DNA from: VGDP01 sp964530335
GTDB lineage: Bacteria > Pseudomonadota > Alphaproteobacteria > SP197
Reading direction: 5' to 3'
NCBI GenBank assembly: GCA_964530335.1
Contig: CAZGYG010000030.1
Coordinates: 1-31,357, forward strand
Length of the DNA: 31,357 nucleotides
Shown here: one piece after another, positions 8,153-16,028 of the stretch
Position numbering within the stretch: the first letter of the stretch is position 1
Layout: each line of letters opens with the position of its first letter
Translations under genes and position numbers: made by a program
The notes under the pieces: generated by a model
Told to the model about the DNA's origin: nothing
What the model saw: the letters and a program-made list of their open reading frames with translations, nothing else
Database searches by the model: none

Positions 8153-8180
8153 TTGCCTGCCGGGAAGAACGTCCTACAAT
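8153..8180 (+). promoter_or_regulatory. sigma70-like promoter for amt
   Basis: TTGCCT (8153-8158), a 16-base spacer and TACAAT (8175-8180) give a plausible housekeeping promoter with initiation expected near 8187. That leaves a leader of roughly 128 bases before the amt ATG. Confidence 0.5.
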
Positions 8181-8218
8181 CGGCGAGGCGGCGGGGGCCG
8201 CCAAGAGGGGGGCGCGAG

Positions 8219-8278
8219 TTCGCCCGTTCGATGCCGCGCAACGCGCGGCCTCGAACCTGGTCCCCACCACCGGGCGAA
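8219..8278 (+). promoter_or_regulatory. nested stem-loop in the amt 5' leader
   Basis: An outer 8-bp stem (ttcgcccg 8219-8226 with cgggcgaa 8271-8278) encloses an inner hairpin at 8226-8256. The inner hairpin pairs gttcga with tcgaac and gccgcgc with gcgcggc around an aac loop, with one t-c mismatch. It lies between the predicted start of transcription and the amt ribosome binding site. No known riboswitch class is recognised. It could be a cis-regulatory RNA or simply a GC-rich fold. Confidence 0.5.
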
Positions 8279-8314
8279 TGGGCTTTCCGAGGGACCTCGA
8301 GGGGGGGTAGGGGC

Positions 8315-9715
8315 ATGACGACCGACATTGGCGGCCTGACTGTCATCTTTACCGAGTTCTACTTCTGGATGACCGTGGTCATCATGTTCCTGATCCACGT
8401 GGGCTTCTGCATGTACGAGGTCGGTGCGACCCGACCGAAGAACCTGCAAACCACGCTGATGAAGAACACGATGCTGATCCCGGTGGTCATCGTCACGTTC
8501 TACCTCTTCGGCTGGTGGATCTACTTCGCCTTCATCAACGGCCCGTGGATCAACGGCCCGATCAACGAGGACGCCTACACCGCCGCGGCGGTGCCGTGGT
8601 CCGAGAAGATGGGCGGGCACATGCAGGACCGCATCAACGGCGTGTTCTGGGCGGCGTTCGCGATGTTCTCGATCACCACGGCCTCGATCGTGTCCGGCGC
8701 CATCATCGAGCGCGCGCGGACGGCGGGCTTCCTCATCATCGCCGTGTTCATCGGTTCGGTCTCGTGGATCATCGACGCGGCCTGGGGCTGGGCCTGGAAC
8801 GGCTGGATGGTCCAGCTCATGGGCTATCACGACGCCTATGCGTCCGGCGTGGTCCACGGCATCGCCGGCGGCACGGTGCTCGCGGTGCTCATCGTGCTCG
8901 GCCCCCGCATCGGCCGGTTCGCCCCCGACGGCACGCCGCGCGTCATCCCGGTGCAGAACCCGTGGCTCGTCACCATCGGCCTGTTCCTGATCTTCACCGG
9001 GTTCTGGGGCTTCTACGCCGCGTGCAACATCCCGATCCTCGACATCGACGCCGCCGAGGACAAGATATTCATGTCGGCCACCAACATCTACCTGATGCCG
9101 ACCACGCTCTCGGCGATCACCTTCAACTTCCTGATGGCGCTCTCCGGCGGCCTGTTGGCGGGCTACCTGGTCAGCAAGGGCGACCCGTTCTGGAGCTATT
9201 CGGGCGGTCTCGCCGGATTGATCGCCACCTCGGCCGGCAACGACCTCTATCATCCGATCCAGGCGATGATCATCTCCATGGCCGGGGTCTGGGTCGCCTA
9301 CCGGTTGCACCATTGGGTGGAACGTCGGTTCAAGATCGACGACGTGGTGGGCGCGGCGGCCGTGCACGGCTACGCCGGCACGTTCGGCGTGATCGTCGCC
9401 GGGTTCATGCTGTGGGGCTATCCGGCCGCCCCCGCGGTGGGAGATCTGAACGTCGCTTGGTTCGGGTCCACTCCCGAAGGTCTCCCGGCGATCAACCCGC
9501 TAGGCAACATCATCGGCGCGTTCATCATGTGGGGCGTGCTCGGCTTCATCCCGGGCTACATCCTGGCGAAGATCCTCGCCGCGTTCGGGCTCTTGAGGGT
9601 GCCGCGCGAGGTCGAGATCGTCGGCCTCGACACCCACACCTACGCCCATCCGTTCCCGTACCTCGAGATGCGCGAGGACGAGTTCGAGCGCATTCAACGC
9701 GAAACGCCGCGCTGA
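8315..9715 (+). CDS. amt: Amt-family ammonium / methylammonium transporter
   Basis: A 466-aa polytopic membrane protein of the Amt/Mep/Rh family, which conducts ammonium and also methylammonium across the inner membrane. The twin pore histidines are present: His181 in ASGVVHGIAGG and His351 in DDVVGAAAVHGYAGTFG. Other family blocks are TTASIVSGAIIERAR (about 121-135) and WSYSGGLAGLIATSAG (293-308). The N-terminus is compact, with no separate signal peptide. A long stretch of DNA upstream is open in this frame but is non-coding; the ATG at 8315 follows a gaggggggg site. No glnK gene is adjacent, unlike many amt loci. The partner is instead a tiny membrane protein 19 bases downstream. Location beside gmaS/mgs suggests methylammonium uptake, by inference. 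Confidence 0.92.
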   Translation: MTTDIGGLTVIFTEFYFWMTVVIMFLIHVGFCMYEVGATRPKNLQTTLMKNTMLIPVVIVTFYLFGWWIYFAFINGPWINGPINEDAYTAAAVPWSEKMGGHMQDRINGVFWAAFAMFSITTASIVSGAIIERARTAGFLIIAVFIGSVSWIIDAAWGWAWNGWMVQLMGYHDAYASGVVHGIAGGTVLAVLIVLGPRIGRFAPDGTPRVIPVQNPWLVTIGLFLIFTGFWGFYAACNIPILDIDAAEDKIFMSATNIYLMPTTLSAITFNFLMALSGGLLAGYLVSKGDPFWSYSGGLAGLIATSAGNDLYHPIQAMIISMAGVWVAYRLHHWVERRFKIDDVVGAAAVHGYAGTFGVIVAGFMLWGYPAAPAVGDLNVAWFGSTPEGLPAINPLGNIIGAFIMWGVLGFIPGYILAKILAAFGLLRVPREVEIVGLDTHTYAHPFPYLEMREDEFERIQRETPR

Positions 9716-9734
9716 GCGCACAGGAGGCTAGATC

Positions 9735-9941
9735 ATGAACACCGGCTTACAATCCTTCTCCAATCCCGCCGAGATCGGGATTCTGTACCCCTTCGCCGAC
9801 TCCCCCTTCGCCGGCGGCGAGGTCATCCTGGTCGTCGTCGGCGTGGCCCTGTGGATCGCCTGGCACATCTGGGAGATCCGCTTCGAGTCGCGCAATCAAG
9901 CCGACGGCATACGCAAGGCCCACGAAGCGGGCATCAAATAG
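9735..9941 (+). CDS. 68-aa single-span membrane protein in the amt operon
   Basis: Small protein with a clear RBS (aggagg, 9722-9727) and an ATG 19 bases after amt. Residues 30-46 (VILVVVGVALWIAWHIW) form one membrane helix, followed by a charged tail (EIRFESRNQADGIRKAHEAGIK). The N-terminal third is polar and proline-containing, with no cleavable signal. I do not recognise a family. Tight linkage to amt, with a strong intrinsic terminator right after it, suggests a transporter accessory subunit, perhaps filling the place of the usual GlnK partner; this is inference. Confidence 0.75.
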   Translation: MNTGLQSFSNPAEIGILYPFADSPFAGGEVILVVVGVALWIAWHIWEIRFESRNQADGIRKAHEAGIK

Positions 9942-9968
9942 CCCGGTCTCGGCCGAGCTTTCGACCTG

Positions 9969-9998
9969 CGGGGCGGGCCTTGGCCCGCCCCGTTCCTT
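9969..9998 (+). terminator. Rho-independent terminator after the amt operon
   Basis: An 11-bp perfect stem (cggggcgggcc, 9969-9979; ggcccgccccg, 9982-9992) with a two-base core loop is followed by ttccttt. It ends the amt/small-protein transcript before fhs. Confidence 0.75.
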
Positions 9999-10117
9999 TC
10001 ACGCACAAGCGCTTGACGGAGCGGCTGAATCCGATTGCCGGCCCGGGGCCCGGCGGCTAGCTTGCCGGCGCCTCGGCGGGCCGCCGATGCGATGACGCCG
10101 CGGGGATTCCGGAGTCC

Positions 10118-11803
10118 ATGAGCACAACGCCCAAGTCCGACATCGAGATCGCCCAGGCGGCGAAGCTCCGACCGATCGTCGACGTGGCGGCGGACAAGCT
10201 CGGCATCGGGCCCGAGCACCTGGAGCCCTATGGCCGCACCAAGGCCAAGGTCGCCATGGAGCTGATCCGCTCGCTCAAGGGCAAGCCCGACGGCAAGCTG
10301 ATCCTGGTCACGGCGATCACGCCGACCCCGGCCGGCGAAGGCAAGACGACGACCACCGTCGGCCTCGGCGACGCATTCAACCGCCTCGGCAAGAAGGCGA
10401 TGATCTGCCTGCGCGAGCCCAGTCTGGGCCCGTGCTTCGGGGTCAAGGGCGGCGCGGCGGGCGGCGGCTACGCCCAGGTCGTGCCGATGGAGGACATCAA
10501 CCTCCACTTCACCGGGGACTTCCACGCCATCGGGGTCGCCAACAACCTGCTGGCGGCGCTGATCGACAACCATATCTACTGGGGCAACGCGCTCGGGCTG
10601 GACCCGCGGCGCGTAGCCTGGCGCCGGGTCCTCGACATGAACGACCGCGCGCTGCGCTCGATCGTGTCCTCGCTCGGCGGCGTCGCCAACGGGTTTCCGC
10701 GCGAGGACGGCTTCGATATCACGGTCGCCTCCGAGGTCATGGCGATCTTCTGCCTCAGCCGCGACCTCGGCGACCTCAAGCGCCGGCTCGCCAACATCGT
10801 GATCGGTTACACGCGCGACCGCGTGATGGTGCGCGCGAGCCAGCTCAACGCCCAGGGCCCGATGGCCGCCCTGCTCAAGGACGCGCTCCAGCCCAACCTG
10901 GTGCAGACGCTCGAGAACAACCCGGCGTTCGTCCACGGCGGACCGTTCGCCAACATCGCGCATGGCTGCAACTCGGTGCTGGCGACAACTACGGCCTTGA
11001 AGCTCGCCGACTACGTGGTGACCGAGGCCGGGTTCGGCGCCGATCTGGGCGCCGAGAAGTTCTTCGACATCAAGTGCCGCATGACCGGGCTCAAGCCCCA
11101 GGCCGTCGTCATCGTGGCGACCGTCCGGGCGCTCAAGATGCACGGCGGCGTCGCCAAGGAGAACCTCGGCGCCGAGAACGTCGCCGCGGTGGTGCGCGGA
11201 TTCTCGAACCTCAAGCGCCACGTCGAGAACGTGCAGAAGTTCGGCGTGCCGCCGGTGGTGGCGATCAACCGCTTCAGCGCCGACACCGACGCCGAATTGG
11301 CCAAGGTGCGCGAGCTGTGCGCCTCGCTCGGCGTCGACGCGATCGACTGCACCCATTGGGCCGACGGCGGCAAGGGCGCGGTCGCCCTGGCCGAGGCCGT
11401 GCTGCGCGTGATCGACGAGCGCCCGGCCCAGTTCAAGCCGCTCTACACCGACGACATGCCCCTGTGGGACAAGATCAAGACCATCGCCACCGAGATGTAC
11501 GGCGCCGACGACATCATCGCCGACAAGCGCATCCGCGACCAGCTCCGCGAGCTCGACGAAACCGACGTGCGCAGCTTCCCGATCTGCATGGCCAAGACCC
11601 AGTTCAGCTTCTCGACCGACCCGAGCCTGAAGGGCGCGCCCTCGGGCCACGTGGTGCCGATCCGCGAGCTGCGGGTTTCGGCCGGCGCGGGCTTCCTGGT
11701 GGCGATCTGCGGCGAGATCATGACCATGCCGGGCCTGCCCAAGACGCCGGCGGCGGAAAGGATCGACGTCGACGACGACGGCCGCATCACGGGATTGTTC
11801 TAG
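10118..11803 (+). CDS. fhs: formate-tetrahydrofolate ligase
   Basis: A 561-aa cytosolic enzyme that makes 10-formyltetrahydrofolate from formate, tetrahydrofolate and ATP. The P-loop-like TPTPAGEGKTTTT (68-80), LREPSLGPCFGVKGGAAGGG, HFTGDFHAI, the VTEAGFGADLGAEKF stretch, and the C-terminal GEIMTMPGLPKTPAAERIDVD are all classic for this family, and the length is normal. It follows the amt unit after a terminator and 120 further bases, so it probably has its own promoter. In methylamine-using bacteria that release C1 units as methylene-tetrahydrofolate, this enzyme works with FolD and PurU to balance formate and folate C1 pools, consistent with the upstream gmaS/mgs cluster. Confidence 0.96.
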   Translation: MSTTPKSDIEIAQAAKLRPIVDVAADKLGIGPEHLEPYGRTKAKVAMELIRSLKGKPDGKLILVTAITPTPAGEGKTTTTVGLGDAFNRLGKKAMICLREPSLGPCFGVKGGAAGGGYAQVVPMEDINLHFTGDFHAIGVANNLLAALIDNHIYWGNALGLDPRRVAWRRVLDMNDRALRSIVSSLGGVANGFPREDGFDITVASEVMAIFCLSRDLGDLKRRLANIVIGYTRDRVMVRASQLNAQGPMAALLKDALQPNLVQTLENNPAFVHGGPFANIAHGCNSVLATTTALKLADYVVTEAGFGADLGAEKFFDIKCRMTGLKPQAVVIVATVRALKMHGGVAKENLGAENVAAVVRGFSNLKRHVENVQKFGVPPVVAINRFSADTDAELAKVRELCASLGVDAIDCTHWADGGKGAVALAEAVLRVIDERPAQFKPLYTDDMPLWDKIKTIATEMYGADDIIADKRIRDQLRELDETDVRSFPICMAKTQFSFSTDPSLKGAPSGHVVPIRELRVSAGAGFLVAICGEIMTMPGLPKTPAAERIDVDDDGRITGLF

Positions 11804-11852
11804 CCGCGTTTCGATCAGAAGGAACCGCCAGTGGGCGCGACGCCGTTTGCGG

Positions 11853-11938
11853 TTCGAGACGGCGCTTCGCGCCTCCTCACCGCGAACGGCTGTTTCTTGG
11901 ACCGTTCGCCCTGAGGAGGGCCGAAGGCCCGTCTCGAA
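11853..11938. repeat. inverted pair of 35-bp repeats between fhs and uvrC
   Basis: Two 35-base units face each other, at 11853-11887 (starts ttcgagac, ends cgcgaac) and 11904-11938 (starts gttcgcc, ends gtctcgaa). They are complementary over most of their length and separated by 16 bases (ggctgtttcttggacc), so the RNA would form one long hairpin. Related single units are at 19936-19972 and, more diverged, 5537-5579. The remainder of the 245-base gap (11804-12048) shows no gene; no canonical terminator for fhs is seen apart from this hairpin. Confidence 0.75.
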
Positions 11939-12048
11939 GGGCGTGGGTCCCCGGTTCCAGGTGAGCGGAATACGCCTTAGCGCCGGGCTTCTCCGCTAGG
12001 GGTTGCCGCGCCCCCCGGCTACGCCTACGTTCACTCAGGTACGCCACC

Positions 12049-13938
12049 ATGGCGCCGGAAACCGAACCCTTGCCCAGCGAAACGACCGCGCCGCCGCCTG
12101 GCGTGGCGGCGGTCGCGGCCGCGCTCAAGACCGCGCCCATGGTGCCGGGCGTCTACCGCATGCTCGGCCCGAAGGGCGAGGCGCTCTACGTCGGCAAGGC
12201 GAAGAACCTGAAGAAGCGGCTCGTCGCCTACGCCCGGCCCGAGCGCCAGTCGATCCGCATCCGGCGCATGATCGCGCTGACCCAGGCGGTCGAGCTGGTC
12301 ACGACCCACACCGAGGCCGAGGCCCTGCTGCTCGAGGCCAACCTGATCAAGCGGCTCAAGCCGCGCTACAACATCCTGCTGCGCGACGACAAGTCGTTCC
12401 CCTACCTGGTGATACGCGCCGACCATCCGTGGCCGCAGCTCGTCAAGTACCGCGGCGCGCGCCAGGCCGGCGCGGAGTATTTCGGCCCGTTCGCCTCGGC
12501 GGGCGCGGTCAACCAGACGCTGGCGGCGCTGCAGCGCGCGTTTCCCTTGCGCACCTGCACCGACGGCGTGTTCGCCACGCGCACCCGCCCGTGCCTGCAG
12601 TACCAGATCAAGCGCTGCGTCGGCCCGTGCTGCGGCCTGGTCGCGGCCGGGGACTACGCCGCCATGGTCGCCGAGGTGCGCGCCGTGCTGCGCGGCAAGA
12701 GCCACGAGGTCCAGCAGGCGCTCGCCCGGCGCATGGACGAGGCGAGCGGCGCGCTCGACTTCGAGAAGGCCGCGGCCTTGCGCGACCGGCTGCGCGCGCT
12801 GGCCCACGTCCAGGCGCGCCAGGACGTCAACGTACCCAGCCTCGGCGAGGCCGACGTCATCGCGCTTCACCAGGAGGCCGGCGCCGCGTGCGTCCAGGTG
12901 TTCTTCTTCCGCGCCGGGTTCAATTGCGGCAACCGCGCCTACTTCCCGAGCCATACCAAGGCGCGCGACCCGGGGGAGGTCATCGCCGCGTTCCTCGGCC
13001 AGTTCTACCAGGACAAGGACCCGCCGCCGCGGATCCTGCTGAGCCACGCGCCGGCCGAATCCGCGCTGATCGGCCAGGCGCTCGCGCTCAAGGCCGGGCG
13101 CAAGGTGACGCTCGCCGTGCCACGGCGCGGCGACCGGCGCCGGCTGGTCGAGCACGCGCTCGCCAACGCGCGCGAGGCTCTGGGGCGCCGGCTGGCCGAC
13201 GAGGCGGCCCAGAGCGCGCTGCTCGCCGGCGTCGCCCTGCACTTCGGCCTGCCGGCCCCGCCCCGGCGCATCGAGGTCTACGACAACAGCCACATCCAGG
13301 GGCGCGAGGCGACCGGCGCCATGATCGTGGCCGGCCCGGAAGGGTTCGAGAAGGGCCAGTACCGCCGCTTCAACATCCGCTCGACGGTCACCGGCGAGGC
13401 GACGCCGGGGGATGACTACGCCATGATGCGCGAGGTGCTGACCCGGCGGTTCCAGCGGCTGAAGCGCGCGGGGGACGGCGAAACGATGCGGCCCGACCTG
13501 GTGGTCATCGACGGCGGCGCCGGCCACGCCGCGGTGGCGGCGGCGGTGCTGGCCGAGCAGGAGGTCACGGACGTCGCCGTGCTCGGCATCGCCAAGGGCC
13601 CCGAGCGCGACGCCGGGCGCGAGCGGTTCTTCGTTCCCGGCCGCGAACCGGTGCGGCTCGCGGAGCGCGACCCCGTCCTCTACTTCCTTCAGCGGCTGCG
13701 CGACGAAGCGCACCGGTTCGCCATCGGCGGGCACAGGGCGAAACGGAGCCGGGCGATCGTCCGCTCGCCGCTCGACGAGGTTCCCGGCATCGGCGCCCGG
13801 CGCAAGCGCGCGCTGCTCAACCACTTCGGCTCGGCCCGGGCGGTCGCCGCGGCTGGCCTCGACGACCTGGCCGCCATCGTCGGCATCTCGACGGCGGTGG
13901 CGCGGCGCATCTACGATCATTTCCACGGCGCGGGCTGA
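12049..13938 (+). CDS. uvrC: UvrABC excinuclease subunit C
   Basis: A 629-aa nucleotide-excision-repair nuclease that cuts on both sides of a lesion in the UvrB-DNA complex. Domains in order: GIY-YIG nuclease (PGVYRML at about 33-39, LYVGKAKNLKKR at about 46-57); a cysteine-containing middle (RCVGPCCG); UVR UvrB-binding motif (DEASGALDFEKAAALRDRLRAL, about 227-248); RNase-H-like C-terminal nuclease (IEVYDNSHIQG and DLVVIDGGAGH); and a helix-hairpin-helix end (VPGIGARRKRALLNHFGS). Length is normal. The ATG at 12049 is the first sensible start, about 28 residues before the GIY-YIG domain; its RBS is weak. pgsA follows after 28 bases, a common alphaproteobacterial arrangement. Confidence 0.97.
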   Translation: MAPETEPLPSETTAPPPGVAAVAAALKTAPMVPGVYRMLGPKGEALYVGKAKNLKKRLVAYARPERQSIRIRRMIALTQAVELVTTHTEAEALLLEANLIKRLKPRYNILLRDDKSFPYLVIRADHPWPQLVKYRGARQAGAEYFGPFASAGAVNQTLAALQRAFPLRTCTDGVFATRTRPCLQYQIKRCVGPCCGLVAAGDYAAMVAEVRAVLRGKSHEVQQALARRMDEASGALDFEKAAALRDRLRALAHVQARQDVNVPSLGEADVIALHQEAGAACVQVFFFRAGFNCGNRAYFPSHTKARDPGEVIAAFLGQFYQDKDPPPRILLSHAPAESALIGQALALKAGRKVTLAVPRRGDRRRLVEHALANAREALGRRLADEAAQSALLAGVALHFGLPAPPRRIEVYDNSHIQGREATGAMIVAGPEGFEKGQYRRFNIRSTVTGEATPGDDYAMMREVLTRRFQRLKRAGDGETMRPDLVVIDGGAGHAAVAAAVLAEQEVTDVAVLGIAKGPERDAGRERFFVPGREPVRLAERDPVLYFLQRLRDEAHRFAIGGHRAKRSRAIVRSPLDEVPGIGARRKRALLNHFGSARAVAAAGLDDLAAIVGISTAVARRIYDHFHGAG

Positions 13939-13966
13939 CCGTGCTAACGGAGGGCCGAGGCCCGAC

Positions 13967-14515
13967 GTGAACCATCTGCCGAACATCCTGTCGCTGTCGC
14001 GCATCGCCGCGATCCCGTTTCTCGCCGCCCTGGTGCCGTGGAACGCGCCGGCGGCCGGCTGGCTCGCGGCCGTGCTGTTCGCCGCCGCCGCGGCCACGGA
14101 TTTCCTCGACGGCTGGGTCGCGCGGCGGCACAAGACCAGCTCGGATTTCGGCCGGTTGATCGATCCGATCGCCGACAAGCTGCTGGTCATCGCGGCGCTG
14201 GTGCTGCTGCTCGCCGCCGGCCGCGCCCCGGTGATCGCCGCCCTGGTCATCGTGCTGCGCGAGGTCCTGGTGGCGGGCCTGCGCGAGCACCTGGCCGGGC
14301 TGGGCCGGCGTCTGGCGGTGACCCGGCTGGCTAAGTGGAAGACGGCGGCGCAGATGACGGCCATCGTCCTTTTGCTGTGCGCCTGGCCGCCCGTTGCCGT
14401 CTACGGCGAGGCGTTGCTGTGGCTGGCCGCCGTGCTGACCTGCCTGACCGGGTGGAACTACCTGCGCCACGGCCTGGCCGAGGTCGCGGCCGATCGCGCC
14501 GACGCGGAGCCCTAG
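13967..14515 (+). CDS. pgsA: CDP-diacylglycerol-glycerol-3-phosphate 3-phosphatidyltransferase
   Basis: A 182-aa integral membrane enzyme that makes phosphatidylglycerophosphate, the first committed step to phosphatidylglycerol and cardiolipin. The complete CDP-alcohol phosphotransferase signature D-x2-DG-x2-AR-x8-G-x3-D-x3-D is present as DFLDGWVARRHKTSSDFG followed by RLIDPIADK (about residues 46-72). Several hydrophobic helices surround it. The GTG at 13967 gives the expected N-terminus (NHLPNILSLSRI) and follows an aacggaggg site. The stop touches the moeA ATG directly with no gap, so the genes are co-transcribed. Confidence 0.95.
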   Translation: MNHLPNILSLSRIAAIPFLAALVPWNAPAAGWLAAVLFAAAAATDFLDGWVARRHKTSSDFGRLIDPIADKLLVIAALVLLLAAGRAPVIAALVIVLREVLVAGLREHLAGLGRRLAVTRLAKWKTAAQMTAIVLLLCAWPPVAVYGEALLWLAAVLTCLTGWNYLRHGLAEVAADRADAEP

Positions 14516-15778
14516 ATGGTCCAGCTCAGGGACGATTGCTTCGCCGTCGGCGGCGGGTTGATGCGGCTCGACGCCGCGCTCGGCCTGATCGACGACATCG
14601 CCGGCCCCGTGACCGGGACCGAGGACGTGGCGCTCGGCCAGGCGGCCGGGCGCGTGCTCGCCGAGGACGTCGTCGCCGCGCTCGACGTGCCCGGCGCGGA
14701 CAACGTCGCGGTCGACGGTTACGCCGTTTGCTTCGACGATCTGGCGGCCGAGGGCGCGACGCGCCTGCCGGTGGCGGGGCGGGCCGCCGCGGGCCATCCC
14801 ATGGCGGGCCCGGCGGCCCGCGGGGCGGCCGTGCGCGTGTTCACCGGCGCGCTGCTGCCCGGCGGTCTCGACACCGTGTTCATGCAGGAGGACTGCCGGC
14901 TCGACGGCGACGACGTGGTGCTGCCGCCGGGCCTGAAGCGCGGCGCGAACCGGCGGCTGGCGGGCGAGGACGTGCGGGCGGGGCGCCGCGTGCTCGCGGC
15001 CGGCACGCGGCTCCGGCCCCAGGACATCGGGCTCGTCGCCGCGGTCGGGCGCGTCCGACTCCGGGTCCATCGGCCGCTCCGCGTGGCCGTGTTCTCGACC
15101 GGCGACGAAGTGCGCGAGCCGGGCACGGCATTGGCGCCCGGCACGATCTACGACAGCAACCGGTTCGTCGTGGCCGCGCTGCTGGCCGAGTTCGGCTGCC
15201 GGGTCACCGACCTCGGCATCCTGCCCGACCGTCCGGCGGCGATCCGCGCGGCCCTGGCCGAGGCGGCGGGGGGCCACGATCTGCTCATCACCTCGGGCGG
15301 CGTCTCGGTCGGCGAGGAGGATCACGTGCGCGCGGCGATCGAGGCGCTGGGCCGGCTCCACCTCTGGCGCGTCGCCATCAAGCCGGGCCGGCCGATCGCG
15401 CTCGGCCAGATCGGGCGCGTCCCCCTGGTCGGCCTGCCCGGCAACCCGGTGGCGGCCATGGTCACCTTCGTCACCATCGCGCGCCCGCTCGTTCTCCGGC
15501 TCGCCGGCGCCACCGAGGCGCGGCCGCTGACCTTCGCCGTGCGCGCCGGGTTCGACGCGCGCAAACGCCTCGGCCAGCGGTTTTTCGTCCGCGTGCGGCT
15601 GAGCCGCGAGGAGGACGACCACGGCCTGCGCGAGGCGATCCGTTTCCCGCGCGAAGGGGCCGGCATCCTGTCGTCGCTGGTCGAGGCCGATGGGCTGGTG
15701 GCGCTGCCCGAGGAGATGACCGAGCTCGCGCGCGGCGCGACCGTCGAGTTCCTGCCGTTCAGCGAGTTCGCGCGATGA
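14516..15778 (+). CDS. moeA: molybdopterin molybdenumtransferase
   Basis: A 420-aa enzyme that inserts molybdate into adenylylated molybdopterin to finish the molybdenum cofactor. Typical MoeA features: an N-terminal ALGQAAGRVLAEDVVA and NVAVDGYAV block; GDEVREPG; the MoCF-type motif TSGGVSVGEEDHV; a KPGRPIALG loop; and GLPGNPVAAMV. The beta-barrel C-terminal domain follows. It starts immediately after the pgsA stop and overlaps moaD by four bases (ATGA). Placement of moeA between pgsA and moaDE groups three cofactor genes in one transcript. Confidence 0.95.
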   Translation: MVQLRDDCFAVGGGLMRLDAALGLIDDIAGPVTGTEDVALGQAAGRVLAEDVVAALDVPGADNVAVDGYAVCFDDLAAEGATRLPVAGRAAAGHPMAGPAARGAAVRVFTGALLPGGLDTVFMQEDCRLDGDDVVLPPGLKRGANRRLAGEDVRAGRRVLAAGTRLRPQDIGLVAAVGRVRLRVHRPLRVAVFSTGDEVREPGTALAPGTIYDSNRFVVAALLAEFGCRVTDLGILPDRPAAIRAALAEAAGGHDLLITSGGVSVGEEDHVRAAIEALGRLHLWRVAIKPGRPIALGQIGRVPLVGLPGNPVAAMVTFVTIARPLVLRLAGATEARPLTFAVRAGFDARKRLGQRFFVRVRLSREEDDHGLREAIRFPREGAGILSSLVEADGLVALPEEMTELARGATVEFLPFSEFAR

Positions 15779-16026
15779 AGATCCGGTACTTCGCCTGGCT
15801 GCGGACCAAGACCGGCGTCGGCGCCGAGGACATCGCCTTGCCCGCGGGGGTCGTGGACGTGGAGGGCCTGGTGCGCTGGCTCGTCGCGCGCGGGCCCGGC
15901 TACGCCGCGGCCTTCCACGAGCGCGCCGCGGTGCGCTGCGCGGTGAACCAGGACTACGTCGCCTTCGACCACCCGATCGGCGACGGCGACGAGGTCGCGT
16001 TCTTCCCGCCGATGACCGGGGGCTGA
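15775..16026 (+). CDS. moaD: molybdopterin synthase sulfur carrier subunit
   Basis: An 83-aa ubiquitin-like protein that carries sulfur as a C-terminal thiocarboxylate. The sequence ends FFPPMTGG, with the required terminal Gly-Gly. The N-terminus MKIRYFAWLRTKTG matches MoaD. ATG overlaps the moeA stop in ATGA, and the next gene moaE starts two bases after the stop, so the two synthase subunits are made together. Confidence 0.95.
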   Translation: MKIRYFAWLRTKTGVGAEDIALPAGVVDVEGLVRWLVARGPGYAAAFHERAAVRCAVNQDYVAFDHPIGDGDEVAFFPPMTGG

Positions 16027-16028
16027 TC

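Larger units (their letters stand above)
7902..8314. other. divergent intergenic region, permease / amt
   Basis: This 413-base gap holds no gene. On the plus side it carries a sigma70-like promoter (8153-8180) and a strongly folding leader (8219-8278) ahead of amt. On the minus side it has the permease ribosome binding site (7902-7916), but I could not pick out a convincing permease promoter. A weak GG-N10-GC arrangement near 8016-8031 is not good enough to call sigma54. Confidence 0.6.

Noticed and set aside
12031..14364. A 777-aa minus-strand open frame opposite uvrC
   Set aside because: Same reason: low-complexity shadow translation antisense to a certain gene.
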